Source: DASXIF01 sp036498145
GTDB taxonomy: Bacteria > Actinomycetota > Actinomycetes > Mycobacteriales > Jatrophihabitantaceae
Direction: 5' to 3'
NCBI GenBank assembly: GCA_963708625.1
Contig: CAVPSV010000005.1
Span: 186,001 to 250,000, forward strand
DNA length: 64,000 nt
Shown here: positions 46,063 to 55,581 of the stretch, piece after piece
Position numbering within the stretch: the first letter of the stretch is position 1
Layout of the letters: every line of letters begins with the position of its first letter
Position numbers and translations under genes: made by a program
Notes under the pieces: model-generated
What the model saw: the letters and a program-made list of their open reading frames with translations, nothing else
Told to the model about the DNA's origin: nothing
Databases searched by the model: none

Positions 46063-46114
46063 CCAGGGCAACCCCCGGGCGCCGAATCGAGGCCGCACAG
46101 GTCAAGCTGTACCC

Positions 46115-48121
46115 ATGAGCAAGACGGCAAGCTCCGGACCACCGCCGGACACTCCCCGAAAGCCGGCTCCGCCGCCACCGCCGGCCTGGCGGCGCTATCT
46201 GCTGCCGGCAGGTGTGCTGATCACGGCCGTGCTGTTGTTCCTGCCGGCCATGCATTCATCCCCGTCGCCGGAGAAGCTCATCTACAGCGACATGGTCAAT
46301 CGGGTGAACGCCGGACAGGTCACCTCGGTGACGATCAACAACACCGGCTCGGTGAGCGGCAAGCTGAAGGACGGCCATGACTTCACCAGCCAGATTCCTA
46401 TCGCGCTCACCTCGGGGACCGAGAACCTGCTGACCTCGTTGCAGGCGCACAAGGTGGCGATCACCGGCAAGCAGAGCAGCGGCACATCGTGGGTCGATGT
46501 GCTGCTGAGCTTCCTGCCGCTGTTGCTCATCGTCGGCTTCTTCGTCTGGAGCGGGCGTGCCGCCAGGCGCCAGTTGGCCTCGGGTATCGGTGGCATCGGG
46601 CGGTCGAAGGCGAAGGTGACCGACGCGGAACGGCCGAGCACCCGCTTCACCGACGTGGCCGGCTACGAGGGCGCCAAGCAGGAGATCACCGAGGTGGTCG
46701 ACTTCCTGCGCAACCCCGGCCGCTACGCCAAGGCGGGCGCGGTCGGCCCCCGCGGCGTGCTCATGGTCGGCCCACCGGGCACCGGCAAGACACTGCTGGC
46801 TCGCGCCGTCGCGGGCGAGGCGGGGGTGCCGTTCCTGTCGATCACCGGCTCGGAGTTCGTGGAACTGTTCGTCGGTGTCGGCGCGTCCCGAGTGCGCGAT
46901 CTATTCGGGCAAGCGCGCAAGATGGCGCCGTCCATCATCTTCATCGACGAGGTCGACGCCATCGGCGGGCGTCGCGGCGGTGGCGCGTTTGCCACCAACG
47001 ACGAACGTGAGCAGACGCTCAACCAGCTGCTCGCGGAGATGGACGGGTTCGACCAGGGCGCCGAGGTTGTCGTCCTCGCGGCGACGAACCGCCCGGAGAC
47101 GCTCGATCCCGCGCTGTTGCGCCCCGGGCGGTTCGACCGGCAGGTCGTGGTGCCGCTGCCGAACCTGACCGAGCGGACCGCGATCCTGCGCGTGCACGCG
47201 CGCGGCAAGGCGCTGGCCCCCGACGTGGATCTCGACCGGGTCGCGCGCGGCACGCCGGGGTTCTCCGGCGCCGACCTGGCGAACCTGCTGAACGAGGCGG
47301 CGATCGTCGCCGTACGCGGCAACCGGGACGTGGTCACGGCCGCGGACATCGACGCTGCTCGGGATCGATTGCTGCTGGGCCGGCGCGAGGCGTCGAACGC
47401 GTTGCTGGGCGAGGAGCGGCATTCGGTCGCGGTGCACGAAGCCGGCCATGCGCTGGTGGCTGCCCTCTCTCCGCACGCCGACCCGGTGGCGAAGGTGACG
47501 ATCCTGCCGGCCGGTTCGGCGCTGGGTGTGACCGAGCAGCTGCCCGAGGTGGAGCGGCATCTCTACAGCGAGAGCTACCTCAAGGACACGCTGGCCGTGC
47601 GCCTGGGCGGTCGCGCCGCCGAACTCATCGTGTTCGGCGAGGGGTCGACGGGTGCCTCGAACGACCTCGCCGGAGCGACATCGCTGGCCACCCGGATGGT
47701 GGTCGAGTTCGGTCTGTCGGATGCACTGGGCCCGGTCGGCTACGCGAGCGACGCGCCGGAGTACCTCGGCACGTCGCCGGACGGCGCGAGGGGCCATCCG
47801 TACTCGGAGCAGACCCAGCGGCTGGTGGACACCGAGGTCGCCCGGTTGCTGCGCGAGGCCGAGGCGCGCGCGGTGGAACTGCTGCGTGCGCACCGCGGTG
47901 AGCTGGACCGACTGGCTGAACTGCTGATGGCCGAGGAGACCGTGGACGGCAGCGTGGTGGAGGCGACCGTGCGCGGTGTGGTGCTGCGCAAGCCGCAGGT
48001 ATTGACGGACGCGCGCACTCACGCTGGAACACAACCCGTGACGCACGCGAAATCCCGCAAGGACGCCGCGCTCCTGCCGGAGCCGGCGACGTCCACCGAG
48101 GCGGAAATCAGCGGGAGCTGA
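46115..48121 (+). CDS. ftsH: ATP-dependent zinc metalloprotease, FtsH type
   Basis: FtsH is a membrane-anchored AAA protease for misfolded or regulatory membrane proteins. The 668 residues comprise a Pro-rich cytoplasmic start, TM1 (YLLPAGVLITAVLLFLPAMH), a periplasmic FtsH_ext domain (about 48-125), TM2 (LLSFLPLLLIVGFFVWSG), an AAA domain with VGPPGTGKTLLARAVAGEAG, SIIFIDEVDAIGGRRGGG and the second region of homology LDPALLRPGRFDRQVVVPLP, then the zinc site HEAGHALVAAL. It ends in an Ala/Ser/Thr-rich tail. The gene is intact. It overlaps the nhaA-like gene end by 14 bases (convergent). Confidence 0.93.
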   Translation: MSKTASSGPPPDTPRKPAPPPPPAWRRYLLPAGVLITAVLLFLPAMHSSPSPEKLIYSDMVNRVNAGQVTSVTINNTGSVSGKLKDGHDFTSQIPIALTSGTENLLTSLQAHKVAITGKQSSGTSWVDVLLSFLPLLLIVGFFVWSGRAARRQLASGIGGIGRSKAKVTDAERPSTRFTDVAGYEGAKQEITEVVDFLRNPGRYAKAGAVGPRGVLMVGPPGTGKTLLARAVAGEAGVPFLSITGSEFVELFVGVGASRVRDLFGQARKMAPSIIFIDEVDAIGGRRGGGAFATNDEREQTLNQLLAEMDGFDQGAEVVVLAATNRPETLDPALLRPGRFDRQVVVPLPNLTERTAILRVHARGKALAPDVDLDRVARGTPGFSGADLANLLNEAAIVAVRGNRDVVTAADIDAARDRLLLGRREASNALLGEERHSVAVHEAGHALVAALSPHADPVAKVTILPAGSALGVTEQLPEVERHLYSESYLKDTLAVRLGGRAAELIVFGEGSTGASNDLAGATSLATRMVVEFGLSDALGPVGYASDAPEYLGTSPDGARGHPYSEQTQRLVDTEVARLLREAEARAVELLRAHRGELDRLAELLMAEETVDGSVVEATVRGVVLRKPQVLTDARTHAGTQPVTHAKSRKDAALLPEPATSTEAEISGS

Positions 48122-50057
48122 CGGCAGCGGTCGTGTTCGCGGCGACGCGGCGGCGCTCGTCGGCGATCGCGGTCGTCAGCGTCGCGACGTCGTAGGCGCC
48201 GTAATGCCGCTGGCCGTTGATGAAGAACGTCGGCGTGCCGGATACGCCGCTGACATCGGCGGATTCGACGTCCTGGGCGACCCGAACGGCATGCCGGCCG
48301 TCGTCGAGCTCCTCGGCGAACCGGTCGGTGTCGAGATTGAGGTCACCGGCGAACCGGACCAGGTCGGTGCGGGTGAGCTGGTCCTGGTGGCTGAGCAGCA
48401 GATCGTGCATCGGCCAGAACGCACCCTGGGCCGCGGCGGCTTCGCTGGCTTCGGCGGCGAGTTGGGCCTGCGGGTGGACGTCGGTCAGCGGCAGGTGTCG
48501 CCATACGTAGCGGATCGAGGTGTCACTGAGCAGGTCTCGCACGATCGGTTCGGCCTGACCGCAGAAGGGACATTCGAAGTCGCCGAATTCGATGATGGTG
48601 ATGACCGCGTGGTGCGGCCCGCGCACGTGGTCGTGCTCCGGATCGACGGCGGGGGTGAGGTCCTGGATCAGGCGCGGGTCGCCGAGCAGTGCCCGGGTGC
48701 GGCGGGGTGCCGGCAGTAAGGCGGTCAGCCGCAGCACCGTCCAGGTGATGATCGCGGCCAGCAGCGCGCCGGACAGCGCGCCAAGTTTCGCCTCGTCCAG
48801 TTCGACGCCGCGAAAGGCACGATCCGCGATCAGCAGCGAGACGGTGAAGCCGACGCCGGCGATGGTGCCGCTGGCGATCACCGCGGCGTCGCCGATCGGT
48901 GGCCGGATCCGTCCGCGGCTCAGTGCGGTGACCGCCCGGGCGCTTGCGATGACGGCGGTGGGTTTGCCGACGACGTAGCCGATGAGCACACCCAGCGTCA
49001 CCGGCGCGGCGTACGCGTGTGCGAGAAATGCCGGCTTGAGCACGATGCCGGCGTTGGCGAGCGCGAACAGCGGCACGATCACGTAGCTGGTCCAGGAGTG
49101 ATAGAAGCTCTGCAGCCGCGAGTTCGGCGACAGCGTGGCGCTGAGCCCGACCCGCGCGGTCCGGGCCAGCTCCGGCGTGGGCTGTTCCCGGAACTGCCGC
49201 ACCAGGTCCGTCGCCGTGCGCAGTTCGGCACGCGCAGGGGTGTACGCCGGCGCCGCCAGCCCGATGGCCAGGCCGGTCACGATGGGGTCGATCCCGGATG
49301 CTCGCAGGAACGCCCAGGTGATGATGCCCAGGCATACGAACACGCTTCGTTGCTGCAGCCGCAACCGGACGGCACCGACCAGCAATGCGTAGGTGCCGAT
49401 CGCGCCGACCAGTGGCAGCACCGTGACGTGGTCGGTGTACACGACTGCGATCACGGCGAGCGCGGCGATGTCGTCGGCCACGAACAGCGTCAGCAGGAAC
49501 AGCCGCATGCGCTCCGGGATGTCCCGTCCCATCACCGCGAGCACACCGAGCGCGAGGGCCGTGTCGGTCGACATGGCCACCCCCCAGCCATGCTCGGTGG
49601 TGCGGCCCAGGTTGACGAGCAGGTAGATGCCGACCGGGATGATCATCCCGGCGATCCCGGCCACCAGCGGCAACACCAGCCGGCTGCGTTCGCGCAGGTC
49701 GCCCAGGTCGAATTCGCGGCGGGTCTCCAGTCCGACCACCAGGAAGAACAGCGTCATCAGGCCGGCGTTGAGCCAGCTGCGCAGGTCCTGGCTGACGGAG
49801 TACCGGCCGAGGTTGACGCTGAAGCCCGTCCGCCACACCGACTCGTACGAGGCGTCGGAGATGTTCGCCCAGATCAGCGCGGCGGCGATGGCGGCGACGA
49901 GCACCACCGCGCTCGCGGATTCGGTGTGGATGAACGATCGCAGCGGTGCCGACCGGTCCCGCGCCCACGCGGTGCGATCGCGCCAGGAGCGCCGCGACCG
50001 CGCCGCCTCCTCGGCCGGATCCTCGGCCGGATCCGCGTCCGTGGCGCAGGGCGGCAC
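48108..50057 (-). CDS. nhaA: Na+/H+ antiporter NhaA with C-terminal DsbA-type thioredoxin domain
   Basis: This 649-residue fusion carries an NhaA antiporter at residues about 40-430, with WLNAGLMTLFFLVVGLETRR, WGVAMSTDTALALGVLAVMG (the paired Asp region) and LFLLTLFVADDIAALAVIAV (the DD pair essential for transport). A C-terminal DsbA/Frnd-like thioredoxin domain (about 455-640) has ITIIEFGDFECPFCGQAEPI, a CxxC active site (CPFC), and SGVSGTPTFFINGQRHYGAY with the cis-proline. NhaA-DsbA fusions are known in actinobacteria and some proteobacteria. The thioredoxin part presumably lies outside or at the membrane face. The gene is intact, divergent from a Usp gene, and overlaps ftsH at the end. 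Confidence 0.92.
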   Translation of the reverse strand: MPPCATDADPAEDPAEEAARSRRSWRDRTAWARDRSAPLRSFIHTESASAVVLVAAIAAALIWANISDASYESVWRTGFSVNLGRYSVSQDLRSWLNAGLMTLFFLVVGLETRREFDLGDLRERSRLVLPLVAGIAGMIIPVGIYLLVNLGRTTEHGWGVAMSTDTALALGVLAVMGRDIPERMRLFLLTLFVADDIAALAVIAVVYTDHVTVLPLVGAIGTYALLVGAVRLRLQQRSVFVCLGIITWAFLRASGIDPIVTGLAIGLAAPAYTPARAELRTATDLVRQFREQPTPELARTARVGLSATLSPNSRLQSFYHSWTSYVIVPLFALANAGIVLKPAFLAHAYAAPVTLGVLIGYVVGKPTAVIASARAVTALSRGRIRPPIGDAAVIASGTIAGVGFTVSLLIADRAFRGVELDEAKLGALSGALLAAIITWTVLRLTALLPAPRRTRALLGDPRLIQDLTPAVDPEHDHVRGPHHAVITIIEFGDFECPFCGQAEPIVRDLLSDTSIRYVWRHLPLTDVHPQAQLAAEASEAAAAQGAFWPMHDLLLSHQDQLTRTDLVRFAGDLNLDTDRFAEELDDGRHAVRVAQDVESADVSGVSGTPTFFINGQRHYGAYDVATLTTAIADERRRVAANTTAAVSSR

Positions 50058-50133
50058 CGCGTCGCTGGGCTGGTCGTTCGCGGCTACGGCGGGAGGCTAT
50101 CGCACCGGCGGGACCCCTTGAGAGGATCGACCG

Positions 50134-50583
50134 GTGACCACGGCGCGATTCGAGTTGGGTACCGACGGACCGAGCCGCATCCTCGTCGGCGTCGACGGTT
50201 CGGAGACGTCGTTGCGCGCCGGCGCCTACGCGGCGGGGTTGGCGCGCCGGCAGGGCTCGAAGCTGATCGTGCTCTACGTCAAACCGGTACCGCCCGGGCC
50301 GATCCAGGCACCGGAGGCGGTGGTGGCCATCGAGCAGAGTCAGGACCAGATCGCCGCTGAGTTGCGTGCGACGCTCGAGGGCAATGCCGCCCGGCTCGGG
50401 CTAGATGCCGAACTCGTGGTTCGCGGCGGCAACCCGTACGCCGAACTGCTTGCGCTCGCCGAGGAGCGCAAGGTGGACGCGATCGTGGTGGGTGCCTCGG
50501 CCCAGGCCGGGCATCGGCTGGTCGGCTCGCTGGCGAGCAAACTCGTGCGCCACGCGACGTGGCCGGTGACGGTAGTGCCCTGA
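50134..50583 (+). CDS. Universal stress protein (UspA family)
   Basis: This 149-residue protein starts at GTG 50134: TARFELGTDGPSRILVGVDG and SETSLRAGAYAAGLARRQGS, the Usp opening with the ATP-contacting Asp. AELLALAEERKVDAIVVGAS and HRLVGSLASKLVRHATWPVT then form the C-terminal nucleotide loop and helix. The glycine pattern of the ATP loop is degenerate (GASAQAGHRLVGS), so ATP binding is likely but not certain. It is divergent from nhaA across 76 bases. Confidence 0.88.
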   Translation: MTTARFELGTDGPSRILVGVDGSETSLRAGAYAAGLARRQGSKLIVLYVKPVPPGPIQAPEAVVAIEQSQDQIAAELRATLEGNAARLGLDAELVVRGGNPYAELLALAEERKVDAIVVGASAQAGHRLVGSLASKLVRHATWPVTVVP

Positions 50584-50695
50584 GCTGAGCCCGACGAACG
50601 CGACTCGCGCCGGTTGCCGGCCGCGAGCGCCTGGGTGTTCAGTGATCGGTGAGCGGCAGCGCCAGTGCCGGGCGCTGCCGGTGGGGGAGGACACC

Positions 50696-51322
50696 ATGCC
50701 TGCGCGCGCCCGTGCTCGCACCCGAGTTGCCGGTCAGTTGGTCGCCGGCCCACCGCCGCTGCTGAAGAAGGCGGATCTGGCCATTGCCGATCTGGACGCG
50801 TTCAAGGTGACCCAGCCCGTACACGGCTACCCGCCCACGGTGCGCACCTTCTACAGCCCGGAGGACTACGTCCCGCAGGTCCTGCAGACGGTGCTGTCGA
50901 GCGTGCAGAGTTCGGTGGTCGTCGCGATGTACGGCTTCGACGACGACGTGCTCGCGACGATGCTCGCGGCGGCATTGCAGAATCCCCGGATCTACGTGCA
51001 GATCACCCTGGACAAGACCCAGGCGGCCGGAAAGGCGGAGGCGGCCCTGCTGAAGAAGTATTTCAACGCCAAGACGGGCAACTCGATCGCGATCGGGCAC
51101 TCGGAGAAAGGGGCGATCATGCACCGCAAGATGATGATCGTCGACGGCATCTGGCGGATCTCCGGTTCGACGAACTGGTCCACCTCGGGCGAGACGCAGC
51201 AGGACAACGAACTCACCGTCATGCGCGATGCCGTGGTCTGCGCCGAGGCTCGGCCGATCCTGGACGTCGAGCACGACGCGGCGCTCAAACAGATGGCAGC
51301 GGCCCGGGCGGCCTCGGGCTGA
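50696..51322 (+). CDS. Phospholipase D-like domain protein (single HKD motif)
   Basis: This 208-residue protein from ATG 50696 has GGGGGAGG just upstream. The single active-site motif HRKMMIVDGIWRISGSTNWS fits HxKxxxxD with the following GSxN element, as in bacterial Nuc-like endonucleases and cardiolipin-synthase-like proteins that work as dimers. The N-terminal half has TFYSPEDYVPQVLQTVLSSV and VVVAMYGFDDDVLATMLAAA. There is no signal peptide. DNA or lipid phosphodiester bonds are possible substrates. Confidence 0.85.
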   Translation: MPARARARTRVAGQLVAGPPPLLKKADLAIADLDAFKVTQPVHGYPPTVRTFYSPEDYVPQVLQTVLSSVQSSVVVAMYGFDDDVLATMLAAALQNPRIYVQITLDKTQAAGKAEAALLKKYFNAKTGNSIAIGHSEKGAIMHRKMMIVDGIWRISGSTNWSTSGETQQDNELTVMRDAVVCAEARPILDVEHDAALKQMAAARAASG

Positions 51323-51361
51323 GGACGCAACCTGGTGCGTGCCAGCCGATACGGTGGGCGT

Positions 51362-52048
51362 GTGGCCTTCCCGATCGCGGCGCTGCGCCGGTATCCGGTC
51401 AAGTCGATGGGCGGCGAATCGTTACTTGCTGCCGACCTCGACGGTCGTGGCATCGTCGGCGATCGGTGGTATGCAGTGCGTGACGGCGCCGGTCACTTCG
51501 CCTCCGGCAAGGACACCCGCCGGTTCCGCCGTTACGACGGCGTTTTCGACTATTCCGCGGTGACCGGGCCGGACGGCGTTGTGGTCACCGGGCCGGAGGG
51601 TTCCTGGCCCGTCGGCGACCCGGAGCTCGACCGGGTGCTGGCCAGCGCGCTGACCGTGCCCGTCACCGTGGTGACCGAGCGGAGCGTGCCGCATTTCGAC
51701 GCCGGATCGGTCTCGCTGGTGGGTGCCGCGACCTTGCGGTGGTGTACGGAGCAGTTCGGGATCGACGCCGACCCGCGCCGGCTGCGGGTGAACGTCGTCG
51801 TGGACAGCGACGAGCCATTCGCGGAGGAGGCCTGGGTGGGGCGGGATCTGCGCATCGGCACCGCGTTGCTGCGCGGGGTGGAGCGAATCGAGCGGTGCCG
51901 GACGATCGATGTCGCCCAGGACGGCACACCTGCCGACGGCCGGTGGCTGAAGCCACTCGCGGCCGCGCGGGACATGTGCGTGGCCCTCTACGCCGAGGTG
52001 ATCACGCCCGGCAGCATCCGGATCGGCGACCAGGTCGAGGTCGGTTGA
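51362..52048 (+). CDS. MOSC domain-containing protein
   Basis: MOSC proteins handle sulphur for molybdenum cofactor or catalyse N-reductive chemistry. The 228-residue protein has the N-terminal beta-barrel (PIAALRRYPVKSMGGESLLA, DLDGRGIVGDRWYAVRD) and the MOSC domain with ADPRRLRVNVVVDSDEPFAE and the cysteine-bearing IERCRTIDVAQDG. GTG 51362 is preferred over GTG 51335, which is nine codons earlier. It may be cotranscribed with the PLD-like gene 40 bases upstream. The nearby formate dehydrogenase is a molybdoenzyme, but no direct link is shown. Confidence 0.85.
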   Translation: MAFPIAALRRYPVKSMGGESLLAADLDGRGIVGDRWYAVRDGAGHFASGKDTRRFRRYDGVFDYSAVTGPDGVVVTGPEGSWPVGDPELDRVLASALTVPVTVVTERSVPHFDAGSVSLVGAATLRWCTEQFGIDADPRRLRVNVVVDSDEPFAEEAWVGRDLRIGTALLRGVERIERCRTIDVAQDGTPADGRWLKPLAAARDMCVALYAEVITPGSIRIGDQVEVG

Positions 52049-52082
52049 CGGCACCAGCCCACGCGCGGCCGGATGCGTCTGG

Positions 52083-52772
52083 TCAGATCAACGGGACGGT
52101 GACGTCGCCCTGCTCGGCGAGCAGCTGAGCCCAGGTGTCGAAGGACATGCAGAACCGCCCGCCGACGCCGAAGCTCTTACCCCAGCTGTTCCAGAACCAG
52201 ACCAGCTGTTTCGGTTCGTCGATGCCGTCGGCGAGGACCTCGTGCCCACCGCGCACCGTTGCGCCGGGTGCGATCGCGACCAGTCCGTCCGCATTCGGTG
52301 AGTCGAAGCTGGTGTACCAGTTCACGCCGGTGATGACCGGGCGCAGGGTGAGGGCGCGCAGTGCCTGGTTGACGCTGAATGCGTGCCGGTAGGAGCTGAT
52401 CCAACCGAGCTGCTTGGCTGCCTTGCAGACCATGAGCCCAGAGCCGCCGGGGTCATTGGGCGGATAGGGCTTGCCCTCGAGCTTGGTCTCGAGTTCGTAG
52501 AGGCTGACGGCGTCCTTCTCCGAGAACCGCCGGCCCGCGGTGTTGTCCGGGGCGGAGTCGAGGGCGCCGCACAACGCGTTCGCGGTGCACGAACCGATCT
52601 CGCCCTGGTTCAGCGGCAGGCCGACCGACGAGTGCTGCACACTCTTGATCGCGGGAGCGGCTTCGGCCTCGAAGTTGCGCGACCGTGGATCGTGCACGAC
52701 GTGCCGGCCGAGCCGGTGACCGTCGACCTTGTGCTCAGGCTGTGTCACTCGAATCATGTCGGATTCAGTCAT
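52083..52772 (-). CDS. C1 (papain) family cysteine peptidase
   Basis: This 229-residue protein has the papain-fold hallmarks: LNQGEIGSCTANALCGALDS (Gln oxyanion and catalytic Cys), RGGHEVLADGIDEPKQLVWF (catalytic His), and WNSWGKSFGVGGRFCMSFDT (catalytic Asn). There is no signal peptide, so the protease is probably cytoplasmic or self-contained. The N-terminal region MTESDMIRVTQPEHKVDGHR and the segment RDPRS-like before the active site resemble bacterial C1 proteases with a short pro-region. The gene is intact and monocistronic, convergent with the MOSC gene. Confidence 0.88.
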   Translation of the reverse strand: MTESDMIRVTQPEHKVDGHRLGRHVVHDPRSRNFEAEAAPAIKSVQHSSVGLPLNQGEIGSCTANALCGALDSAPDNTAGRRFSEKDAVSLYELETKLEGKPYPPNDPGGSGLMVCKAAKQLGWISSYRHAFSVNQALRALTLRPVITGVNWYTSFDSPNADGLVAIAPGATVRGGHEVLADGIDEPKQLVWFWNSWGKSFGVGGRFCMSFDTWAQLLAEQGDVTVPLI

Positions 52773-52896
52773 GACCGTCCTCCCGCTGTATTGCCGGCGC
52801 CCGGTTTACCTCAGCGGGGACGCCGGACGTGTCGACCTGTAGTGCAAGAGCATGGGCCGCAGCGACTGATACTCCGAAGCTAAGGTCGGCGAGACG

Positions 52897-53301
52897 TCAT
52901 TTCGGCGCGTTTGCGTCCGCCAGCGTCGGGACGCTTCGCCGCTGCGTCGGCTTGAGCCGCACGAACCCGATCCACGACACGATGACGATCACGCCGAGCA
53001 CGATCTGCGCCAGCGTCTGCTGGTCGTTGGGGTAGAACGTGCCGCGGATGTAGAGGTTGATGAAGCTGGAGGACAGCGGGCGCAGCCCGGCGTCCTCGCG
53101 GAAGTGGTTCTGCAGGGCGGTGAGCGGGCACGGAACCTTCGTGGTCACGATCAACGCCGCCCAGATCACCGCGGCGACGTGCAGCCAGATGGTCTTGCGC
53201 CACCGCCAGGCCGCGAACCCACCCACAACGAGGTAGGCCATGTAGGCGTAGTGCACGCCGACCACGGCATCGGCGAGCGCGCGCCACAGGCTGTTCACCA
53301 T
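52897..53301 (-). CDS. DUF2784 membrane protein
   Basis: This 134-residue protein from ATG 53301 has four hydrophobic segments: YAYMAYLVVGGFAAWRWRK, LHVAAVIWAALIVTTKVPC, then IRGTFYP and IVLGVIVIVSWIGFVRL. PLTALQNHFREDAG is the typical DUF2784 motif. The function is unknown. A longer frame to 53532 overlaps the opposite MFS gene and is not used. It is divergent from the MFS transporter. Confidence 0.85.
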   Translation of the reverse strand: MVNSLWRALADAVVGVHYAYMAYLVVGGFAAWRWRKTIWLHVAAVIWAALIVTTKVPCPLTALQNHFREDAGLRPLSSSFINLYIRGTFYPNDQQTLAQIVLGVIVIVSWIGFVRLKPTQRRSVPTLADANAPK

Positions 53302-53394
53302 GTGCCTCCGAGAAAAGCCTACGCGGCGCAGACCGGTCGGCGAAGCCGCGACGGAAGCCCACGGATATCCGCACCCGGCTGGTAGAACGGCGGT

Positions 53395-54696
53395 GTGGAT
53401 CCTCAGCGCAAGGGCTGGTACGCCTACGGCTGGGCAAGCCACGTCTTTCCGACGTTGGTGACGACCGTGTTCATGTCGCGCTACCTGACCAAGGTGGCCG
53501 AGAACGCGGTTGGCAAGCAGGGCCGGGTGCACGTCGCCGGCATCCCGGTCGCGCCGGGAAGCCTGTTCGTGTTCGACGTCAGCGCGTGCACCATCCTGCT
53601 GGTCGTGCTGATGCCGGTCATCGGCGCGATTGCCGACCGCAGCGGGCGCAAGCGCGACCTGATGCTCGGCTTCGGCTGGTTCGGCGCGACGGCGTGCGTG
53701 GCCATGATCGGCGTCACCCGGGTGGCCTGGCAGCTCGGCGCGGTGCTGTACGCGCTGGCGTTCATCGCCTTCAGCTGCTCACTGGTGGTCTTCTATTCGA
53801 TGTTGCCCGAGCTGTCCACGCACGCCGAGCGCGACCACGTCTCGTCGGTGGGCTGGGGCATCTCCTATCTCGGCGGCGGCACCCTGCTCGCCGTCGCGTT
53901 CGTCGTCAGCACGATCCTGCACAACGACCAGTTGCTGGCCCGGCTGGCGCTGTGCGCATCCGGCATCTGGTGGGCGGCGTTCAGCATCGTGCCGCTGCGG
54001 CTACTGCCCAGACACAGCGCCGTGCTTGAACGGGTGACGGGTGGGTCGGTGCTGGCCGCAGGATTTCGGGAGGCTGCTGGCACGCTGCGGGAGCTGCGTG
54101 GCTACCCGGTGACGCTCGGCTTCCTGATCGCGTTCCTGGTCTACAACGACGGGATCCAGACCGTCACGACGGTCTCTGCCCAGTACGGCGACAAGGAACT
54201 GCACCTGTCCAACACCACGCTGTTGCTGGGCATCCTGCTGGTGCAGTTCGTGGCCTACGCCGGTGCGATCTGGCTCGGCCGCCTGGCCGGTCGGTGGGGA
54301 GCCAAGCGGGTGATCCTCGCCTCGTTGCTGGTCTGGTTGGTGGCCATCGGTTTCGGCTACGTGATTCAGGCCCGCGCGCCGCTGCAGTTCTACGCGCTCG
54401 CAATCCTGATCGCGGTAGTGCTCGGCGGCAGCCAGGCGCTGTCCCGGTCGGTGTTCTCGCGCCTGATCCCGGCCGGCTCCGAGGCCCGCTACTTCGGTTT
54501 CTACGAGATCAGCGACGCAGGGACGAGTTGGCTGGGGCCGTTGCTGTTCGGCGTCGCCTATCAGAACACCGGCAGCTACCGGACGGCCCTGGTGTTGCTG
54601 GTCGTGTTCTTCGTCGTGGGTTTCCTGTTATTGCTTCGCGTGCCGATCCGCCGGGGCATCGTCGAGGCCGGCAACCTCTCGCCAGCGCGCGTGTAG
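53395..54696 (+). CDS. MFS transporter, UMF1/Atg22-like family
   Basis: This 433-residue polytopic protein starts at GTG 53395 with DPQRKGWYAYGWASHVFPTL, the UMF1-family opening. Twelve predicted helices are visible, for example TILLVVLMPVIGAIADRSGR, which includes the DRSGRK loop between helices 2 and 3 typical of MFS, and GSQALSRSVFSRLIPAGSEA. Substrates of this group are amino acids or vacuolar-type efflux in fungi; in bacteria they are uncertain. The gene is intact. Confidence 0.87.
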   Translation: MDPQRKGWYAYGWASHVFPTLVTTVFMSRYLTKVAENAVGKQGRVHVAGIPVAPGSLFVFDVSACTILLVVLMPVIGAIADRSGRKRDLMLGFGWFGATACVAMIGVTRVAWQLGAVLYALAFIAFSCSLVVFYSMLPELSTHAERDHVSSVGWGISYLGGGTLLAVAFVVSTILHNDQLLARLALCASGIWWAAFSIVPLRLLPRHSAVLERVTGGSVLAAGFREAAGTLRELRGYPVTLGFLIAFLVYNDGIQTVTTVSAQYGDKELHLSNTTLLLGILLVQFVAYAGAIWLGRLAGRWGAKRVILASLLVWLVAIGFGYVIQARAPLQFYALAILIAVVLGGSQALSRSVFSRLIPAGSEARYFGFYEISDAGTSWLGPLLFGVAYQNTGSYRTALVLLVVFFVVGFLLLLRVPIRRGIVEAGNLSPARV

Positions 54697-54802
54697 AGGC
54701 CGGCGAACTAACGCAATTCTCACGGGAACAAGGTCGCTACGAATAGAATTGGAACTGGCAGCGGAAAAACTGGCTGGAACGACAACTCAGTTCAGTGGGG
54801 GC

Positions 54803-55543
54803 ATGACAGTGACCAGCGCTGCCGAACGTCGTCTTTTGGGTCGTCTCACGCTGCCGTGGCCGACGAGAGCCGAAACCACGGTGCCGGACGTCCCGGCACG
54901 AATCGCGCCGTGGACCGTCGTGGTGTCCGGCGTCATGCCGGTGCTACTGACCACGGGCTGGCTGGTGGCCGGCACGGTGCAGCCCGCGTCCTACAGCCCG
55001 ATGCGCCAGACGGTGAGCGTGCTGTCGGGTTACGGCGGGACGGACCGGTGGATCGTCACCGCCGCCCTGTACACCGTCGGGGTCGCCTATTTCGTAACAG
55101 CTGCCGGCATGCGCGGCGTGGGGGCTGCGGCGCGGATCGGGCTGCTCGTCGCCGGTGCGGCGGCGGTCGGCGTCGCATTCTTTCCCGAACCCGCGCACGG
55201 CACGAGCCGTGAGCACGCGGTATGCACCGCGGTCGGCGCGCTGACCATCGCGGCGTGGCCTGCGCTTGCCGCCCGCCGGGAGTCGGTGCTGGCGGTCGTG
55301 GGTGTGCGCCGGTCGCTCGTCGCGATCGTCGTGTCCATCGGGCTGCTGGTCTGGACTGCCGTAGAGACGCGCAACGGACCTTTGCTCGGGCTGGCCGAAC
55401 GGGTGAGTTCGGGCGTGCAGGTGACGTGGCCGTTCGTGGTCGCGCTGATTTTGCTGCGCACGCAGTCGGATCCGGCGGATGAATCAGCTCAGCTGAGCGT
55501 CGAGGCCCATGGCACGCGCTCGGTCGCCCATCAGTCCGGCTGA
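54803..55543 (+). CDS. DUF998 family membrane protein
   Basis: This 246-residue protein from ATG 54803 has six transmembrane helices: WTVVVSGVMPVLLTTGWLVA, WIVTAALYTVGVAYFVTAAG, ARIGLLVAGAAAVGVAFFPE, HAVCTAVGALTIAAWPALAA and two more. The loop YSPMRQTVSVLSGYGGTDRW and the FPEPAHGTSREH segment are typical of DUF998. The function is unknown. A TTG at 54749 is an alternative start, but ATG 54803 follows a GTGGGGG sequence. Confidence 0.85.
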   Translation: MTVTSAAERRLLGRLTLPWPTRAETTVPDVPARIAPWTVVVSGVMPVLLTTGWLVAGTVQPASYSPMRQTVSVLSGYGGTDRWIVTAALYTVGVAYFVTAAGMRGVGAAARIGLLVAGAAAVGVAFFPEPAHGTSREHAVCTAVGALTIAAWPALAARRESVLAVVGVRRSLVAIVVSIGLLVWTAVETRNGPLLGLAERVSSGVQVTWPFVVALILLRTQSDPADESAQLSVEAHGTRSVAHQSG

Positions 55544-55581
55544 TATTGCCGATCGCGCCATCGGCTGCGGGCGCGGGCCGA

